Shown here: positions 26,128 to 35,650 of the stretch, one piece after another
How the letters are laid out: each line of letters begins with the position of its first letter
Position numbering within the stretch: position 1 is the stretch's first letter
Assembly (NCBI GenBank): GCA_028819845.1
Contig: JAPPKS010000002.1
Coordinates: forward strand, 78,605 to 142,604
Length of the DNA: 64,000 nucleotides
From: Candidatus Poribacteria bacterium
GTDB taxonomy: Bacteria > Poribacteria > WGA-4E > PCPOR2b
Reading direction: 5' to 3'
Made by a program: the position numbers and the translations under genes
The notes under the pieces: model-generated
The model's database searches: none
The model's input: the letters and a program-made list of their open reading frames with translations, nothing else
What the model was told of the DNA's origin: nothing

Positions 26128-27903
26128 TTATCCTCTCATAGCGTTTTCAATTTGCAGTCGTAGATCCCTGTTACCGGTAGCCTCAACGATTCGTTGGCCG
26201 ATCGCTCCAAAGTAATTCGACTTTTCTGGAAACGTTTTGATACCTTCAAGAATTGTGGAACTAGCATCGTCCATGCGTCCAACATCCATAAGCAGTGTTG
26301 CCAGATTTCCGATGTCGGTGAAGATAACCGAATCGGATTCAATCAGTGACTGGTAGTGTTCAATAGCACTTACTTTGTCCTGCGGTGTGTCCAAATTACC
26401 GAGCGCCAACGCCAACATTCGTTTTGCTTCGTTGACAACCATTACATCACCAAAACTTAAAAGGCGCTCAGCTTTCTCTCGTAGACTGACCCATTCCCCA
26501 GCGTTCGCAAGTTCGTTCAACAGGTCCAGAGTGTGTGAAAACGCCATTTGTGGTATTTCGCCGGCAAGTAACCGGCAATCTCTGTTGTAATTCTGTAAAC
26601 GTTCTTGAAGAATTGAATCTTTGTCACACGCTTCGGTCAAAGCTTCGCCATACTTCCTAATTGATTCGCCGTGCCGCACAAGAATCTCGGATAACAATTC
26701 GCGATTGTATAGGACATCAAGAACGTTCTTGAACGTCATGAATTTGGTTGTCTTTTGTTTCAAATTGGTATTCGGGAGGGTCGTAAAGATGTCAAGTGAT
26801 CCGAATGTGTAACCATTCAGCAATGGAATAAGAAACTCAGCTTTTTGCCCTAGTATTAATGCGGACAGATAATGAACCCAGGGGGCGAGGGAAGGACAGT
26901 ATGCTTTCTTCGCCATGGCGAGTGACTGTATGTCGTACGTCGCAGTGCCTTTGAGTTCAATTTGGAAGTCGTTGACTGTTTCCAGCCAAAATTCTCCGCT
27001 AATTGGGTTGTACTGATAACTCTCTACACTCCTAGTAGCGTGCAGTAAGTCAAGCTTTACGACGTAGTAGGCGTTGCGAGCCTGGCGCGTTTCGAACGAC
27101 GCTCCAGCAACCAACGTCAAGCAACCAGACCGTCCGGCACCATTGACATGTGCCTCTGGTTCATGGAGATGTCCACAATGAAAAAAATGGAATTCCTGTT
27201 CAATTCGGTTCTGAACCGGCTGGCGGTCAAAATCTTGAAGAAAATGGAGCGGGTGATGTGCCATACCTAAGATGAGAGTAGGAGGATTATTTCCTCTTTG
27301 CGCCAATTCAATTGCGCTTATTGCCTGTCGCTCACCAATGAGCAATTTGCCTTGATCATCCGCTCCTCCCTCAGACAGCCACGCGGAATCTAAGCCAACA
27401 ATCGCCAGTTGGATTTCATTGAATTCCAATCGCGATACATAACCGAGTCCGTCGTTGGTCGGGATTCTCTCCTGCCCTGCGAAATACGAATCTTGAAATT
27501 GTCGGTAGTTCTCTTGCCGCAAAAGCAGCGTGTCCAAGTTTTCGCCGCCCGCTAGAAAGCAATCGACCTTGCTAGGTTCACAGACTATGTTGCGGGTTCC
27601 TTGGAAACAATATTTTTGCCGGTCTCGGTCTATATCATGGTTCCCTGCAACGCAAAATATTCGTTCTTTTGGCACGCCTGACGAGGCCTGTAGGCCGTCG
27701 AAGAACTTTTCAGCGAGCGCGTATTCTTCTGACTTCCCCGAAAAAGCGATGTCGCCCGTCACGAGTATAAAATCAGCGACTGTTCCTGATTTGCGCTGTT
27801 CCTCAATATTTCTACACATGGATTTCAGAACAACGTCCTGCTGCCATTCAGTGGTAGCGCGTAAGTGAATATCAGAAATATGAAGCCAGCAGATCGGGCG
27901 CAT
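26128..27903 (-). CDS. Calcineurin-like metallophosphoesterase with helical C-terminus
   Basis: 591 residues. The N-terminal ~310 residues carry every metallophosphoesterase motif: D11-x-H13 (HISDIHL), GD at 50-51, GNHD at 87-90, HH at 216-217 and GHLH at 244-247, so a two-metal active site is complete. From about 320 onwards the protein is helical and TPR-like (for example IEHYQSLIESDSVIFTDIGN and the following helices), fit for protein binding. It is the first gene of a tight pair with the HSP90-like ATPase. Substrate could be a phosphoester in nucleic acid or nucleotide; the sequence does not decide. ATG 27903 is the start; 94 bases separate it from the gene upstream. Confidence 0.9.
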   Translation of the reverse strand: MRPICWLHISDIHLRATTEWQQDVVLKSMCRNIEEQRKSGTVADFILVTGDIAFSGKSEEYALAEKFFDGLQASSGVPKERIFCVAGNHDIDRDRQKYCFQGTRNIVCEPSKVDCFLAGGENLDTLLLRQENYRQFQDSYFAGQERIPTNDGLGYVSRLEFNEIQLAIVGLDSAWLSEGGADDQGKLLIGERQAISAIELAQRGNNPPTLILGMAHHPLHFLQDFDRQPVQNRIEQEFHFFHCGHLHEPEAHVNGAGRSGCLTLVAGASFETRQARNAYYVVKLDLLHATRSVESYQYNPISGEFWLETVNDFQIELKGTATYDIQSLAMAKKAYCPSLAPWVHYLSALILGQKAEFLIPLLNGYTFGSLDIFTTLPNTNLKQKTTKFMTFKNVLDVLYNRELLSEILVRHGESIRKYGEALTEACDKDSILQERLQNYNRDCRLLAGEIPQMAFSHTLDLLNELANAGEWVSLREKAERLLSFGDVMVVNEAKRMLALALGNLDTPQDKVSAIEHYQSLIESDSVIFTDIGNLATLLMDVGRMDDASSTILEGIKTFPEKSNYFGAIGQRIVEATGNRDLRLQIENAMRG

Positions 27904-27997
27904 CCTAACCTTTCAATTTCTTGTTTGCAAGCGTTTCAACAGTACAGGGGCAGTTCTTTCGTTTGGTATTTGAGCGTATCAACATCAATGTAGGTAT

Positions 27998-28915
27998 TCA
28001 AAGCGGCAAATGAGGCCCCATATACCCAATCTCGACTTCTCGTGTCGTGGCGTCGAAACGCAGGTGGATTCGGAATCCGCTGCCTATCCGTGCGTGCCAT
28101 TCATACAATTCCCGTGTCCCGCGTCTTGACCTAAATCGGCGCGCATTTAATAACGCCGGGTTGTTTCTAACGCTCTGGCTTTCGGGAGTGACTTTGCATG
28201 CCCAAGGAGGAGCCGGCCCTCCAACAACCCGCCATTCGGCAGCCGATTTGTCAAGCTCGATGAGTCTTCTAATGCCGCTTCCGAGAAATTGCCGCGGTGC
28301 TTTAACATCCGGACCAAAAACTAGATTTGGGAACGCTTCGTCCCGCTGCTCCCATGCTGCCGAAGGGGTTTGCTGTTCAAAGAATGACGTGTGACGGCGC
28401 TCACAAATAGAGTTGGCATGAGTCGATCGGGCGAGGTTATCTATCGTCTCGCTTGCTTCTTCAATACTCTCGTCAGAAAGCAACTCGTTGAACCTGACTG
28501 TGAGCTGGTCACTGTCCCATAAAGAGTCTGAGGGAAAACCAACGGTAATCCAATTCGCAATTGCACATAAGATGAGCGGTTCGCAGTCTTCCGGTGGAAG
28601 TTGTCTGCCTTCACACGCAAAGAATCGAGCCCTTACATTCGACTCAACGTCGCGCAGAAGCGGGTATTTTGAACTTAGACGCATGAGAAACACCGACTCC
28701 TCCCGTGCTCCGATTCTCTTTAAAGATCTAAATGCATCAAATAGTGAAAGGTTTGGTAGGATTACGATTTCGTGCACAGAAAGCCTCATTCGTAGGCTTG
28801 ATTGCGCAATTTTCCGAATCTGAATCATCCCGATAGCGAGGTCCTTCAGCCAGCAAAGCGCAGTATCGTAATCGGGCGCCGTAAGGCTCGCGTGATTCAA
28901 TACCATTTCTCGCAT
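27998..28915 (-). CDS. Unknown protein with RelE-like C-terminal segment
   Basis: About 305 residues, third gene of an operon. I do not recognise the N-terminal 200 residues, which look helical and include conserved-looking VHEIVILPNLSLFDAFR. The last ~40 residues (RELYEWHARIGSGFRIHLR then VEIGYMGPHLP) resemble the core of RelE/ParE/HigB-type RNA-cleaving or gyrase-binding toxins: a YEWH...RIHLRF strand followed by IGYMGPHL. This is a pattern likeness only. ATG 28915 is one base after the ATPase stop (TAATATG). A longer frame to 29008 overlaps the ATPase and is unlikely. It may be the effector of the DUF262/ATPase operon. Confidence 0.65.
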   Translation of the reverse strand: MREMVLNHASLTAPDYDTALCWLKDLAIGMIQIRKIAQSSLRMRLSVHEIVILPNLSLFDAFRSLKRIGAREESVFLMRLSSKYPLLRDVESNVRARFFACEGRQLPPEDCEPLILCAIANWITVGFPSDSLWDSDQLTVRFNELLSDESIEEASETIDNLARSTHANSICERRHTSFFEQQTPSAAWEQRDEAFPNLVFGPDVKAPRQFLGSGIRRLIELDKSAAEWRVVGGPAPPWACKVTPESQSVRNNPALLNARRFRSRRGTRELYEWHARIGSGFRIHLRFDATTREVEIGYMGPHLPL

Positions 28916-28916
28916 A

Positions 28917-30044
28917 TTAGTATTTGGGGGCAAGCAGTTTCTCCAAGTTTTCTTCGTGTTGGTCAAAGAAGCCAGCGGGCCATGTTGAAAGCCGTCCGTC
29001 CTCATCAATTTGCGGTGAAGTCACAACGGTCTCGCCTTCGGGGCGTTCAAAGTAATGGATTGCCGTTTTATCTGGGGAGATTAATCCGTCTCGCACAGCG
29101 ATACGAACCCCGTCCATGAAGTGGTCACTGTGAGTTTCCACAATAACCTGCACGTCAGACAACGATGCGCGCACCGCGAGTTCCGCCAACTTCGTCTGTC
29201 CGCGTGGGTGAAGGTGCGCCTCTGGATTTTCAATCAAACACAATGTACCGGAATCAGACAGCAACGCGATAATTACCGGCAACGTGTACGACAGACCAAA
29301 TCCAACGTTAGTCGCTCGAAAACGCCGCGAAGCAACGTCTCCCGGCCGGTCGAATGAGAAACCTGCGATAAGCGCATCCGCAGCGCGAACAGTCTCTAGC
29401 TGAAGATGAGCGCCGGGGGAAATCTCTTGCAGCCATTCGTCAACGACATCGATCATGCGACGGCTATGGGATTCTACGCAGCGCAAATCGTCTTCCGCCA
29501 GCAATTCATCCTTTTTCATATTTAAGTAGTTCAATGCGTATTCACTTCCCAAACCGAATTCGGCTCGCTGCGCCATGGTTTCGGACAACGGATAGGACTT
29601 TTGCGGGCCGACTCGCTCGGCATCAATATACAGGAGATTTTGTCCAAATGGACGGACATTCTGCCAATCTGGTGGCACTAGGGGAAAATATAGGTTCGAA
29701 TCACACCCTTCGACAGTCAATTGATCGCTCGTTTGTGAATACCCGAACGACAGTTTCCACGGTGAATTGGTTTCGTCAGACTCGATTTCGAAACCTACCA
29801 CATCATTTTCTGCACCTTCAAAAAGTACATCCCTGCCAGTACCGAGATCGGCAAGTTCGCCGCCCAGCACCAGCCTTCCGTCAAGCAAATCTTCTGACTC
29901 AAACGACTGCCGTAGGAGGAGCAGCGCCTGTATCACACTGCTTTTCCCCATGCCGTTCAAACCGCATAGCAGGGTGAGCGGCGCGCAGTTTAAATCCAGA
30001 TTTTCGAAGCACTTGAAATTCGATAACCTGATTTTCCTTATCAT
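28917..30044 (-). CDS. AAA family ATPase with DUF3696-like C-terminus
   Basis: About 375-residue ABC-type ATPase. Walker A GLNGMGKSS lies at about 29-37, the Walker B region reads LCLIENPEAHLHPRG, and the H-loop is ETHSDHFM. The C-terminal ENPEAHLHP form plus a late WPAGFFDQHEENL segment is typical of ATPases with DUF3696. ATG 30044 overlaps the DUF262 stop (TGATG) and follows GAGG by seven bases. It lies between a DUF262 protein and a RelE-like-tailed protein, an arrangement that suggests one functional unit. Confidence 0.88.
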   Translation of the reverse strand: MIRKIRLSNFKCFENLDLNCAPLTLLCGLNGMGKSSVIQALLLLRQSFESEDLLDGRLVLGGELADLGTGRDVLFEGAENDVVGFEIESDETNSPWKLSFGYSQTSDQLTVEGCDSNLYFPLVPPDWQNVRPFGQNLLYIDAERVGPQKSYPLSETMAQRAEFGLGSEYALNYLNMKKDELLAEDDLRCVESHSRRMIDVVDEWLQEISPGAHLQLETVRAADALIAGFSFDRPGDVASRRFRATNVGFGLSYTLPVIIALLSDSGTLCLIENPEAHLHPRGQTKLAELAVRASLSDVQVIVETHSDHFMDGVRIAVRDGLISPDKTAIHYFERPEGETVVTSPQIDEDGRLSTWPAGFFDQHEENLEKLLAPKY

Positions 30045-31519
30045 CACAGCACCTCTGTAACCAACAGTGAAATTGCCTCAAATCTTTTCTTCACTCGGTG
30101 CGGATCGCCCGTGGAATAAGAGATTGCCCTGTCGAATTCACTATCGTCATTCATCAACGCAATGAAGCGATTTATGACATCTTCTCGTTTTTCCACGAGT
30201 CTGTTTATTTCGTCGGAACTGCGGCGTGCCAGTTCGACGCTCCAAGCGTCAAACAGCGCTTTACTGACCGGACGGCGATGGGAATCGTCCAAGTCGTATC
30301 GCTTACGAAAAGATTCGCGGCCAAAAATGCGGTAAGCTGCTTCCATTGCTTTCTCGAAGTCTTCGGCAAGCAACTCAAGATCCTCTGGCGCCGTATTATT
30401 TATTTTGTTCATAACTCGACTAAGATAGCCGTTAAGGTCGTTGTCGTTATATTTTTCCCAAGCATTTGCATAAAAGGCTATGAAGCGCAAAACACATTCC
30501 CGGTCAGCCATTCGGTCTCGCCTAATTGAGTAGTCCGTTGCTTTGCGGAATGCCTCAGTGTCGGCGAGTTGTTTCAGATAGTCTCGCACGAGCCCTGGGT
30601 GTAAAGCATTGCGTATTTCCTGACCGTTCAGCGTCATACCGCCAGTGTTGATTCGGTGGAAAATATTGAACATTACGTCCTCAGGTGTCCCATGATCGAT
30701 GACATTCACCACAAGCTCGCTTTCGCCAATTCGTCGCTGCATTTGCCTCGGAAGGTCGCAATACTTCTTTTTATTGTATTTTTCGAGATATTCCAGATGG
30801 TTCAAGGGAAACTGGTCTGTAACATAGTTGAAAATAGTAAACATGCGTTGGACGCCGTCGACAACCAGCCAATTTTCGTTCTCATCCGCCGCCACATAAA
30901 ACACTGGGATAGGAATTCGTAGAAGCAGCGATTCAATCAGCCGGGATTGACGTTCGGCTTTCCACACAAACGATCGCTGGAAATCGGGCTCTAAATCAAC
31001 CTCGTTATACTTGATTCGAGATACAAGCAATTCGACCGTGATGTTGGTCGTCCGAACCCTTATTTTCTCAGGATTAAACGGACGTTCAATCGTTGGATCT
31101 TCAATTTCGACCTCCAAACCGGTGGCTGGGTCTTGCTTAGAGGCTGCGGCGGTTTTAGATTTATTGGCAGTATTTTCGATCTGTGGTTCGGCCCCCGAGT
31201 TAGAAACTTCTGATAGGGGCGTTTCTGAATTCATTATTGACGGATAGCTCAGGACTTTTTTCATCTCTTGCGGAAGCGACGCTTCATTGTGATGGCGCCG
31301 CCAGTAGTCTTCAAGTGCAGCCCGCCATTCGTCCGATTCGCGAACTCGGTTTGCCTGAGATAATACGTTATGGCTGATGCCGACTCTACCGTCAATGCGT
31401 GGTACCTGTTTGGCAACTTGCAACCACCGCAGCCCCTGAAGCCGTAACCGTATAAGGTCATCTGGATTGACGGGGATGGAATTTCGACGTCCAAGGTACC
31501 CATCATAATACTCAAACAT
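30044..31519 (-). CDS. DUF262 domain protein (ParB/Srx fold)
   Basis: About 491 residues. The DUF262 module starts around residue 150: LEPDFQRSFVWK, then VVDGVQRMFTIFNYV (the usual DGQQR motif as DGVQR), and INTGGMTLNGQEIRNA. The GmrSD and SspE defence proteins share this module, where it binds NTP and drives an effector. The first ~70 residues (LIRLRLQGLRWLQVAK) may be a helix-turn-helix. A 498-residue version could begin at GTG 31540; ATG 31519 is chosen because it has AGGGA upstream. It leads the operon with the DUF3696-type ATPase. Confidence 0.87.
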   Translation of the reverse strand: MFEYYDGYLGRRNSIPVNPDDLIRLRLQGLRWLQVAKQVPRIDGRVGISHNVLSQANRVRESDEWRAALEDYWRRHHNEASLPQEMKKVLSYPSIMNSETPLSEVSNSGAEPQIENTANKSKTAAASKQDPATGLEVEIEDPTIERPFNPEKIRVRTTNITVELLVSRIKYNEVDLEPDFQRSFVWKAERQSRLIESLLLRIPIPVFYVAADENENWLVVDGVQRMFTIFNYVTDQFPLNHLEYLEKYNKKKYCDLPRQMQRRIGESELVVNVIDHGTPEDVMFNIFHRINTGGMTLNGQEIRNALHPGLVRDYLKQLADTEAFRKATDYSIRRDRMADRECVLRFIAFYANAWEKYNDNDLNGYLSRVMNKINNTAPEDLELLAEDFEKAMEAAYRIFGRESFRKRYDLDDSHRRPVSKALFDAWSVELARRSSDEINRLVEKREDVINRFIALMNDDSEFDRAISYSTGDPHRVKKRFEAISLLVTEVL

Positions 31520-31691
31520 TGTCCCGTTGTCCCTTCCCACGCACCTGCGTAGTCATTTGAAAGATAGTCTTTGGTCTCGCGCGAATGGAATAATCTCCGA
31601 ATTTTTCAACTGTTAGTTTCACAAGATTAGAGCGTGTCGTTTCGGTTATTTCAAAAATTTCAACTATGTTGAATGCCAGTGGTTTGACCAT
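31512..31691 (-). CDS. Small hypothetical ORF upstream of DUF262 gene
   Basis: About 59 residues (MVKPLAFNIVEIFEI...), overlapping the DUF262 start by eight bases. Composition is protein-like with alternating hydrophobics, but the ribosome site is weak. Otherwise the 290-base gap between helicase and DUF262 would be empty. May be a leader peptide or spurious. Confidence 0.3.
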   Translation of the reverse strand: MVKPLAFNIVEIFEITETTRSNLVKLTVEKFGDYSIRARPKTIFQMTTQVRGKGQRDNV

Positions 31692-31809
31692 CGCCAATTC
31701 AAACCTAGAATTTAGTTTTCTTCATGTGTTCACTATACCCCACGACTCCATGGTTAGTCAATCGAAACCGATCTGGTTCGGTTTGAAGTTTTGAAGCCTT
31801 CAGAACCCG

Positions 31810-34800
31810 TCATCTCATTGTTTCCTCAACTGGCGCCGACGCCTCGTTCAACGCCCCCTCGGTTATTGTGAACGCCAGAGATTCGCGGCTGCGGACGAGC
31901 AATTTAGCGAACGGGTCCTGAACACGCACGAGCCGCGGCCGCGGCGTCGCGCAGTCGAAGACCACGTAAAGCCAATAATCTTCACGCAAGTTGCAAGCCC
32001 GCGCCCATTCGTTTTCGGACATCTGCACATCACCTGAACCGGCGCGTCCCTTAACCTCAATGGCACGTTCCTCAACAGAACCGTCGGCGCCTGCTGGGCG
32101 GCGGGACTTGAGATCGAAGCCGGGCCAATCCATCAGTCCGGCACGCCGCGCGAGTTCGGGCTTCGAGACATCCGTTACTACTGCCCCTTGGTGCTCCTCG
32201 TAAGCGGTTGCAACCTCCACGGCGACAGCTTCAACACCGGCGTCGTAACGCTCAACCGCCTCAGTGTCCTGAACGGGCACGACGAGGGCGTGCACCAAAA
32301 TCACGGCATCCCCGGACTGAATCAACTCCGGTTCGGCTCGCAGTTCAGCCATACGCCGATTTCGGGCGGCGGTTAAGCCGCGCTGTCGTTCCCTGACCAC
32401 CCCAAGTTCCTTCTCCGCGTCCCGATCTCCTTCGCGTGCCAGTTGGTTGAGGCGGGATCGGGCAGCCGCAAGTTCGGCCGCCTGAAAATCGAAGCCGCGG
32501 TTGACGGACTCCATACGTGAGGGAAGGTCGTCGAATCGTCGCTGTCGATGGTGCTGCGCCAGTCGCTCACTTATCTCTTCCCGCGCAAACTCCAAAGCAT
32601 CGGGCACCATACCGCGTGCCAAGGTTGCGAGCGGCACACGACTCGGCGCGAAGCCCCCCGCACCCCTGAGCAGCAGTAGGTGTTCGACTGGAAGTTCAGT
32701 GACGCTACCGTCGCTGGATTGGCGTAGCCCGACCAATCGTGATTCTAGCGGCTTACGCTCGTTTTCACGCTCAGAACGGTCATCAAACAGGTCGGTCATC
32801 TCGTCTTCTCTGCCGCGCTGTTCAACAGAAACCAGCGCAATGTGGAACAGATACGCCTCGGCGGCATAGGGATCGGTGTACACGGCGCCCTGTCGTCCGG
32901 CGCGTCCAAACCGCTCTAGGATGGCGTCTGAAAGGCAATCGAACACGGGCTCGCCGGGGTGCATCCAGACGGCATCTTCCCGGCTCACCGGTTTGTACAC
33001 CGTTAGTAGCTGGCGTGCACCCTCGGAATACCGCTCAAGCGACGTGAGCAAGGAATCAGACGCACGCGGTCGGTTCGGTATCAAGCTGAAGGCGGTGTCA
33101 GCGTCGCCTTCAATGCGTAAATCAAGAAGCGGCGCCGCACGCTCCACGAAACGGCGGACATAACCCGGCAGCAGGTGACGATAGATTTCCTGCTCCGTCT
33201 CCTCGTTGAGTTGCGGCAGTCTACGGCGCACGTCGCCGCCCCCGCCGTACAGCACCTGCTCTTTTCGCTCTAGTGCCCGAACTTGGTCTTCCGTTAAGTT
33301 GCCCTCCAACCACGCGGCGACTTCCTCAACATCGTCGGTAAGCGTTTGCCGCAGATAATCGGTCATGGACACGCTCTCAAACAGACGCCCAACCACATCG
33401 AACACTTTATCGGATTGAAGCTGCTCTCGGATAATCTCAAGTTTATCAAGCAGCGTTTTCAATACACGCCCTTCGCGTGTGCCGCCCGCAACGAGATTAA
33501 CAATCACCACGGGGTCGTGCTTTTGGCCGTAACGATGGATACGCCCCATGCGCTGCTCAAGCCGCGCCGGATTCCACGGGATATCGTAGTTGACCATTAA
33601 CCAACAGAATTGGAGGTTGATTCCCTCCCCAGCCGCGTCGGTCGCTACAAGGTAGTTTGCCCCGCCTTTCTCCGCAGAACGGCGGAAAAACTCGACCTGC
33701 TCCTCGCGTTCGCGGTAGTCTAGCCCACCATGGATAAGCGCAACCTGATCTGTGAACCCCAGACCTTCCAACCGGCGCACCAGAAACTCCGCGGTATCGC
33801 GGTGTTCGGTGAAGATGATGAATTTCTCGTCGTTGTATTTCGGATGACGCAGAACTTCTCGCAGTTTCTCAAATTTGGATTCCTCGCCCGCGTCCAACAA
33901 TTTTCGAGACTTATCCAACAACTCTTCGACCTTACCTTTCTCCACCATTAACTCCGTAAGGCTGAAAGCCGTCGTGCCGCCGAGCGCTTGATTTTCATGC
34001 GCTTCGTTCTGGTCGTCCTCGGTCTCATCTGCGGTCGATGCGTCGAATACGTCGTTAGGGACATCGAGACGCTGTTGCTGGCTGGCGAACTGTTTTTCAT
34101 TGACCCGTCCGCTCATGATGTCGTCAATCATCCCTTCCAACTTCTGTCTCCGGCGCTCGAATGATCGCATGAGTGCATAGGTGGAACTGGCGAGACGCCG
34201 TTGGAAGACGCTCATCGCCAATTGTGCGGCTGATCGGTTCAATTCTTTCGCGCGGTTGTAGTAGTCGCGGATGTATTCTGTCGTCTCGTCGTAGAGCTCC
34301 TGCTCGCCTTCAGGACCGTCCGAGAGATTGTAGCTCAACGTGTCGCAGTTACGCTGCGGATACAACGGTTTCTCGTTGTAGTGCAGCATCTCCTCCTTGG
34401 TGCGGCGGATGAAATGCCGATCTCGAAGTTCGCGGGGAAATCTATCGAAAGCGTCATAGGTGGAGAGCACCTCCGGCAGCAGCAGGCGCCACAGGAAATA
34501 GTAGGGAAAGTCCTTGCCCATGTGCGGTGTCGCAGTCAGCAGCAGCAGGTGCTGGGCGGGTTGCGGTAATTTCCAGTCGTCGCTGTCTACCTCAACCCCG
34601 GCGATAGCTTCCGCCAGCCTGTACCGATTCGTCTTGCGCACTCGTAAATCCGGCCGTCGATTCGCGGACAGCTTGTGCGCCTCGTCGAAGACGGCAAGGT
34701 CGTAGGGATCCGTTCGAGGGTCTCTAAGGCGGTCAAAAACCCGCGCTGTGACCAAGGTGTCCACGCTGACGATGACCTGATCGCTCTCGGCGCCGCTGAA

Positions 34801-35409
34801 AGGGTTGCCGTCTCGCGCGTCATCGCCCCTGATGATGCGGAACGACAACCGAAACAGCTTGCGCATCTCCTGTACCCAGTTTCCCACGAGACCGGCGGGC
34901 GGAATGATAAGCACGCGGCGGATGAGACGGCGGGACAGCATCTCGCGGATGTACAAGCCGGTCATGATGGTCTTGCCGGCGCCCGCGTCGTCCGCCAGCA
35001 AGAAACGCAGCGGGTTCTGTCCCAGCATTTTTTCGTAAACCGCGATGCGCTGGTGCGGGAGCGGGTCGATTAGCGAGGTTTCCGTGGCGAACGCCGGGTT
35101 AAATAGGTGGCCGTAAGCCAGGCGGTGCGCCTCTGCAACCGCTGAAACGGCGTTAGGATCGGCGGCGAAGTCCATGCTTGGCGCGTCGTCGGGAAGCGGT
35201 TGTGCCGCTTGGCCCCCGTCACTCGACGCCGCCAACTCAACGATGCGTTTCCAAGCCAAGTTGTTTGGGCGAGATTGCGCATTTTCCCACCGGTTAACGG
35301 TGGCGAAGGAGACGCCGACGAGCTCCGCAAATTGCGTCTGCGTTAAACCTTTTGTCTCGCGGAGGTCTCTAATTTTTTGGGGATAGTCTGCTGGTAAAAT
35401 GGTTGACAT
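31810..35409 (-). CDS. HTH-SNF2 helicase with C-terminal DUF3883
   Basis: About 1199 residues. An XRE-type helix-turn-helix lies near residues 9-63 (IRDLRETKGLTQTQFAELVG). The SNF2/DEAD helicase core follows, with Walker A LADDAGAGKT (about 140-147), FDEAHKLSA (DEAH) and, in the second lobe, ATDAAGEGINLQF and RMGRIHRYGQ. The C-terminus is DUF3883-like: FDLKSRR...ERAIEVKGR...WLYVVFD, with D...E-V-K nuclease-like spacing. SNF2 + DUF3883 + DUF1156 methylase + DUF499 is a recurrent predicted defence set. An N-terminal HTH is not usual for the helicase and suggests self-regulation. ATG 35409 is preferred over 35418; the ribosome site is weak. Confidence 0.92.
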   Translation of the reverse strand: MSTILPADYPQKIRDLRETKGLTQTQFAELVGVSFATVNRWENAQSRPNNLAWKRIVELAASSDGGQAAQPLPDDAPSMDFAADPNAVSAVAEAHRLAYGHLFNPAFATETSLIDPLPHQRIAVYEKMLGQNPLRFLLADDAGAGKTIMTGLYIREMLSRRLIRRVLIIPPAGLVGNWVQEMRKLFRLSFRIIRGDDARDGNPFSGAESDQVIVSVDTLVTARVFDRLRDPRTDPYDLAVFDEAHKLSANRRPDLRVRKTNRYRLAEAIAGVEVDSDDWKLPQPAQHLLLLTATPHMGKDFPYYFLWRLLLPEVLSTYDAFDRFPRELRDRHFIRRTKEEMLHYNEKPLYPQRNCDTLSYNLSDGPEGEQELYDETTEYIRDYYNRAKELNRSAAQLAMSVFQRRLASSTYALMRSFERRRQKLEGMIDDIMSGRVNEKQFASQQQRLDVPNDVFDASTADETEDDQNEAHENQALGGTTAFSLTELMVEKGKVEELLDKSRKLLDAGEESKFEKLREVLRHPKYNDEKFIIFTEHRDTAEFLVRRLEGLGFTDQVALIHGGLDYREREEQVEFFRRSAEKGGANYLVATDAAGEGINLQFCWLMVNYDIPWNPARLEQRMGRIHRYGQKHDPVVIVNLVAGGTREGRVLKTLLDKLEIIREQLQSDKVFDVVGRLFESVSMTDYLRQTLTDDVEEVAAWLEGNLTEDQVRALERKEQVLYGGGGDVRRRLPQLNEETEQEIYRHLLPGYVRRFVERAAPLLDLRIEGDADTAFSLIPNRPRASDSLLTSLERYSEGARQLLTVYKPVSREDAVWMHPGEPVFDCLSDAILERFGRAGRQGAVYTDPYAAEAYLFHIALVSVEQRGREDEMTDLFDDRSERENERKPLESRLVGLRQSSDGSVTELPVEHLLLLRGAGGFAPSRVPLATLARGMVPDALEFAREEISERLAQHHRQRRFDDLPSRMESVNRGFDFQAAELAAARSRLNQLAREGDRDAEKELGVVRERQRGLTAARNRRMAELRAEPELIQSGDAVILVHALVVPVQDTEAVERYDAGVEAVAVEVATAYEEHQGAVVTDVSKPELARRAGLMDWPGFDLKSRRPAGADGSVEERAIEVKGRAGSGDVQMSENEWARACNLREDYWLYVVFDCATPRPRLVRVQDPFAKLLVRSRESLAFTITEGALNEASAPVEETMR

Positions 35410-35446
35410 GTAGTTCACGATTCTTGTAAGTAAATAGTTGACGCCT

Positions 35447-35476
35447 ATTGTGCCATACGCATCGTGTGCATGTCAA
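35447..35476 (-). promoter_or_regulatory. Candidate promoter of helicase gene
   Basis: On the minus strand TTGACA (35476-35471), an 18-base spacer and CACAAT (35452-35447). A near-palindrome TATATCACATGTTATA lies immediately upstream (about 35483-35498), which could be an operator for the helicase's own HTH. Confidence 0.4.
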
Positions 35477-35650
35477 GTTGAAATATATCACATGTTATAT
35501 AGGTTGTTTCGGGTAGGTGCGCGGCGTGGGAATTTAGAAGGGATTAAGGTGTAGTCCGTAAGTCCGAAAAATCGCGTGGGTCAATGTTGTGGGAGGGAGA
35601 TTTTTCTCCCGATTATCGAGGTTGGGAAGCCTCTCCCACGGCAAAATACG

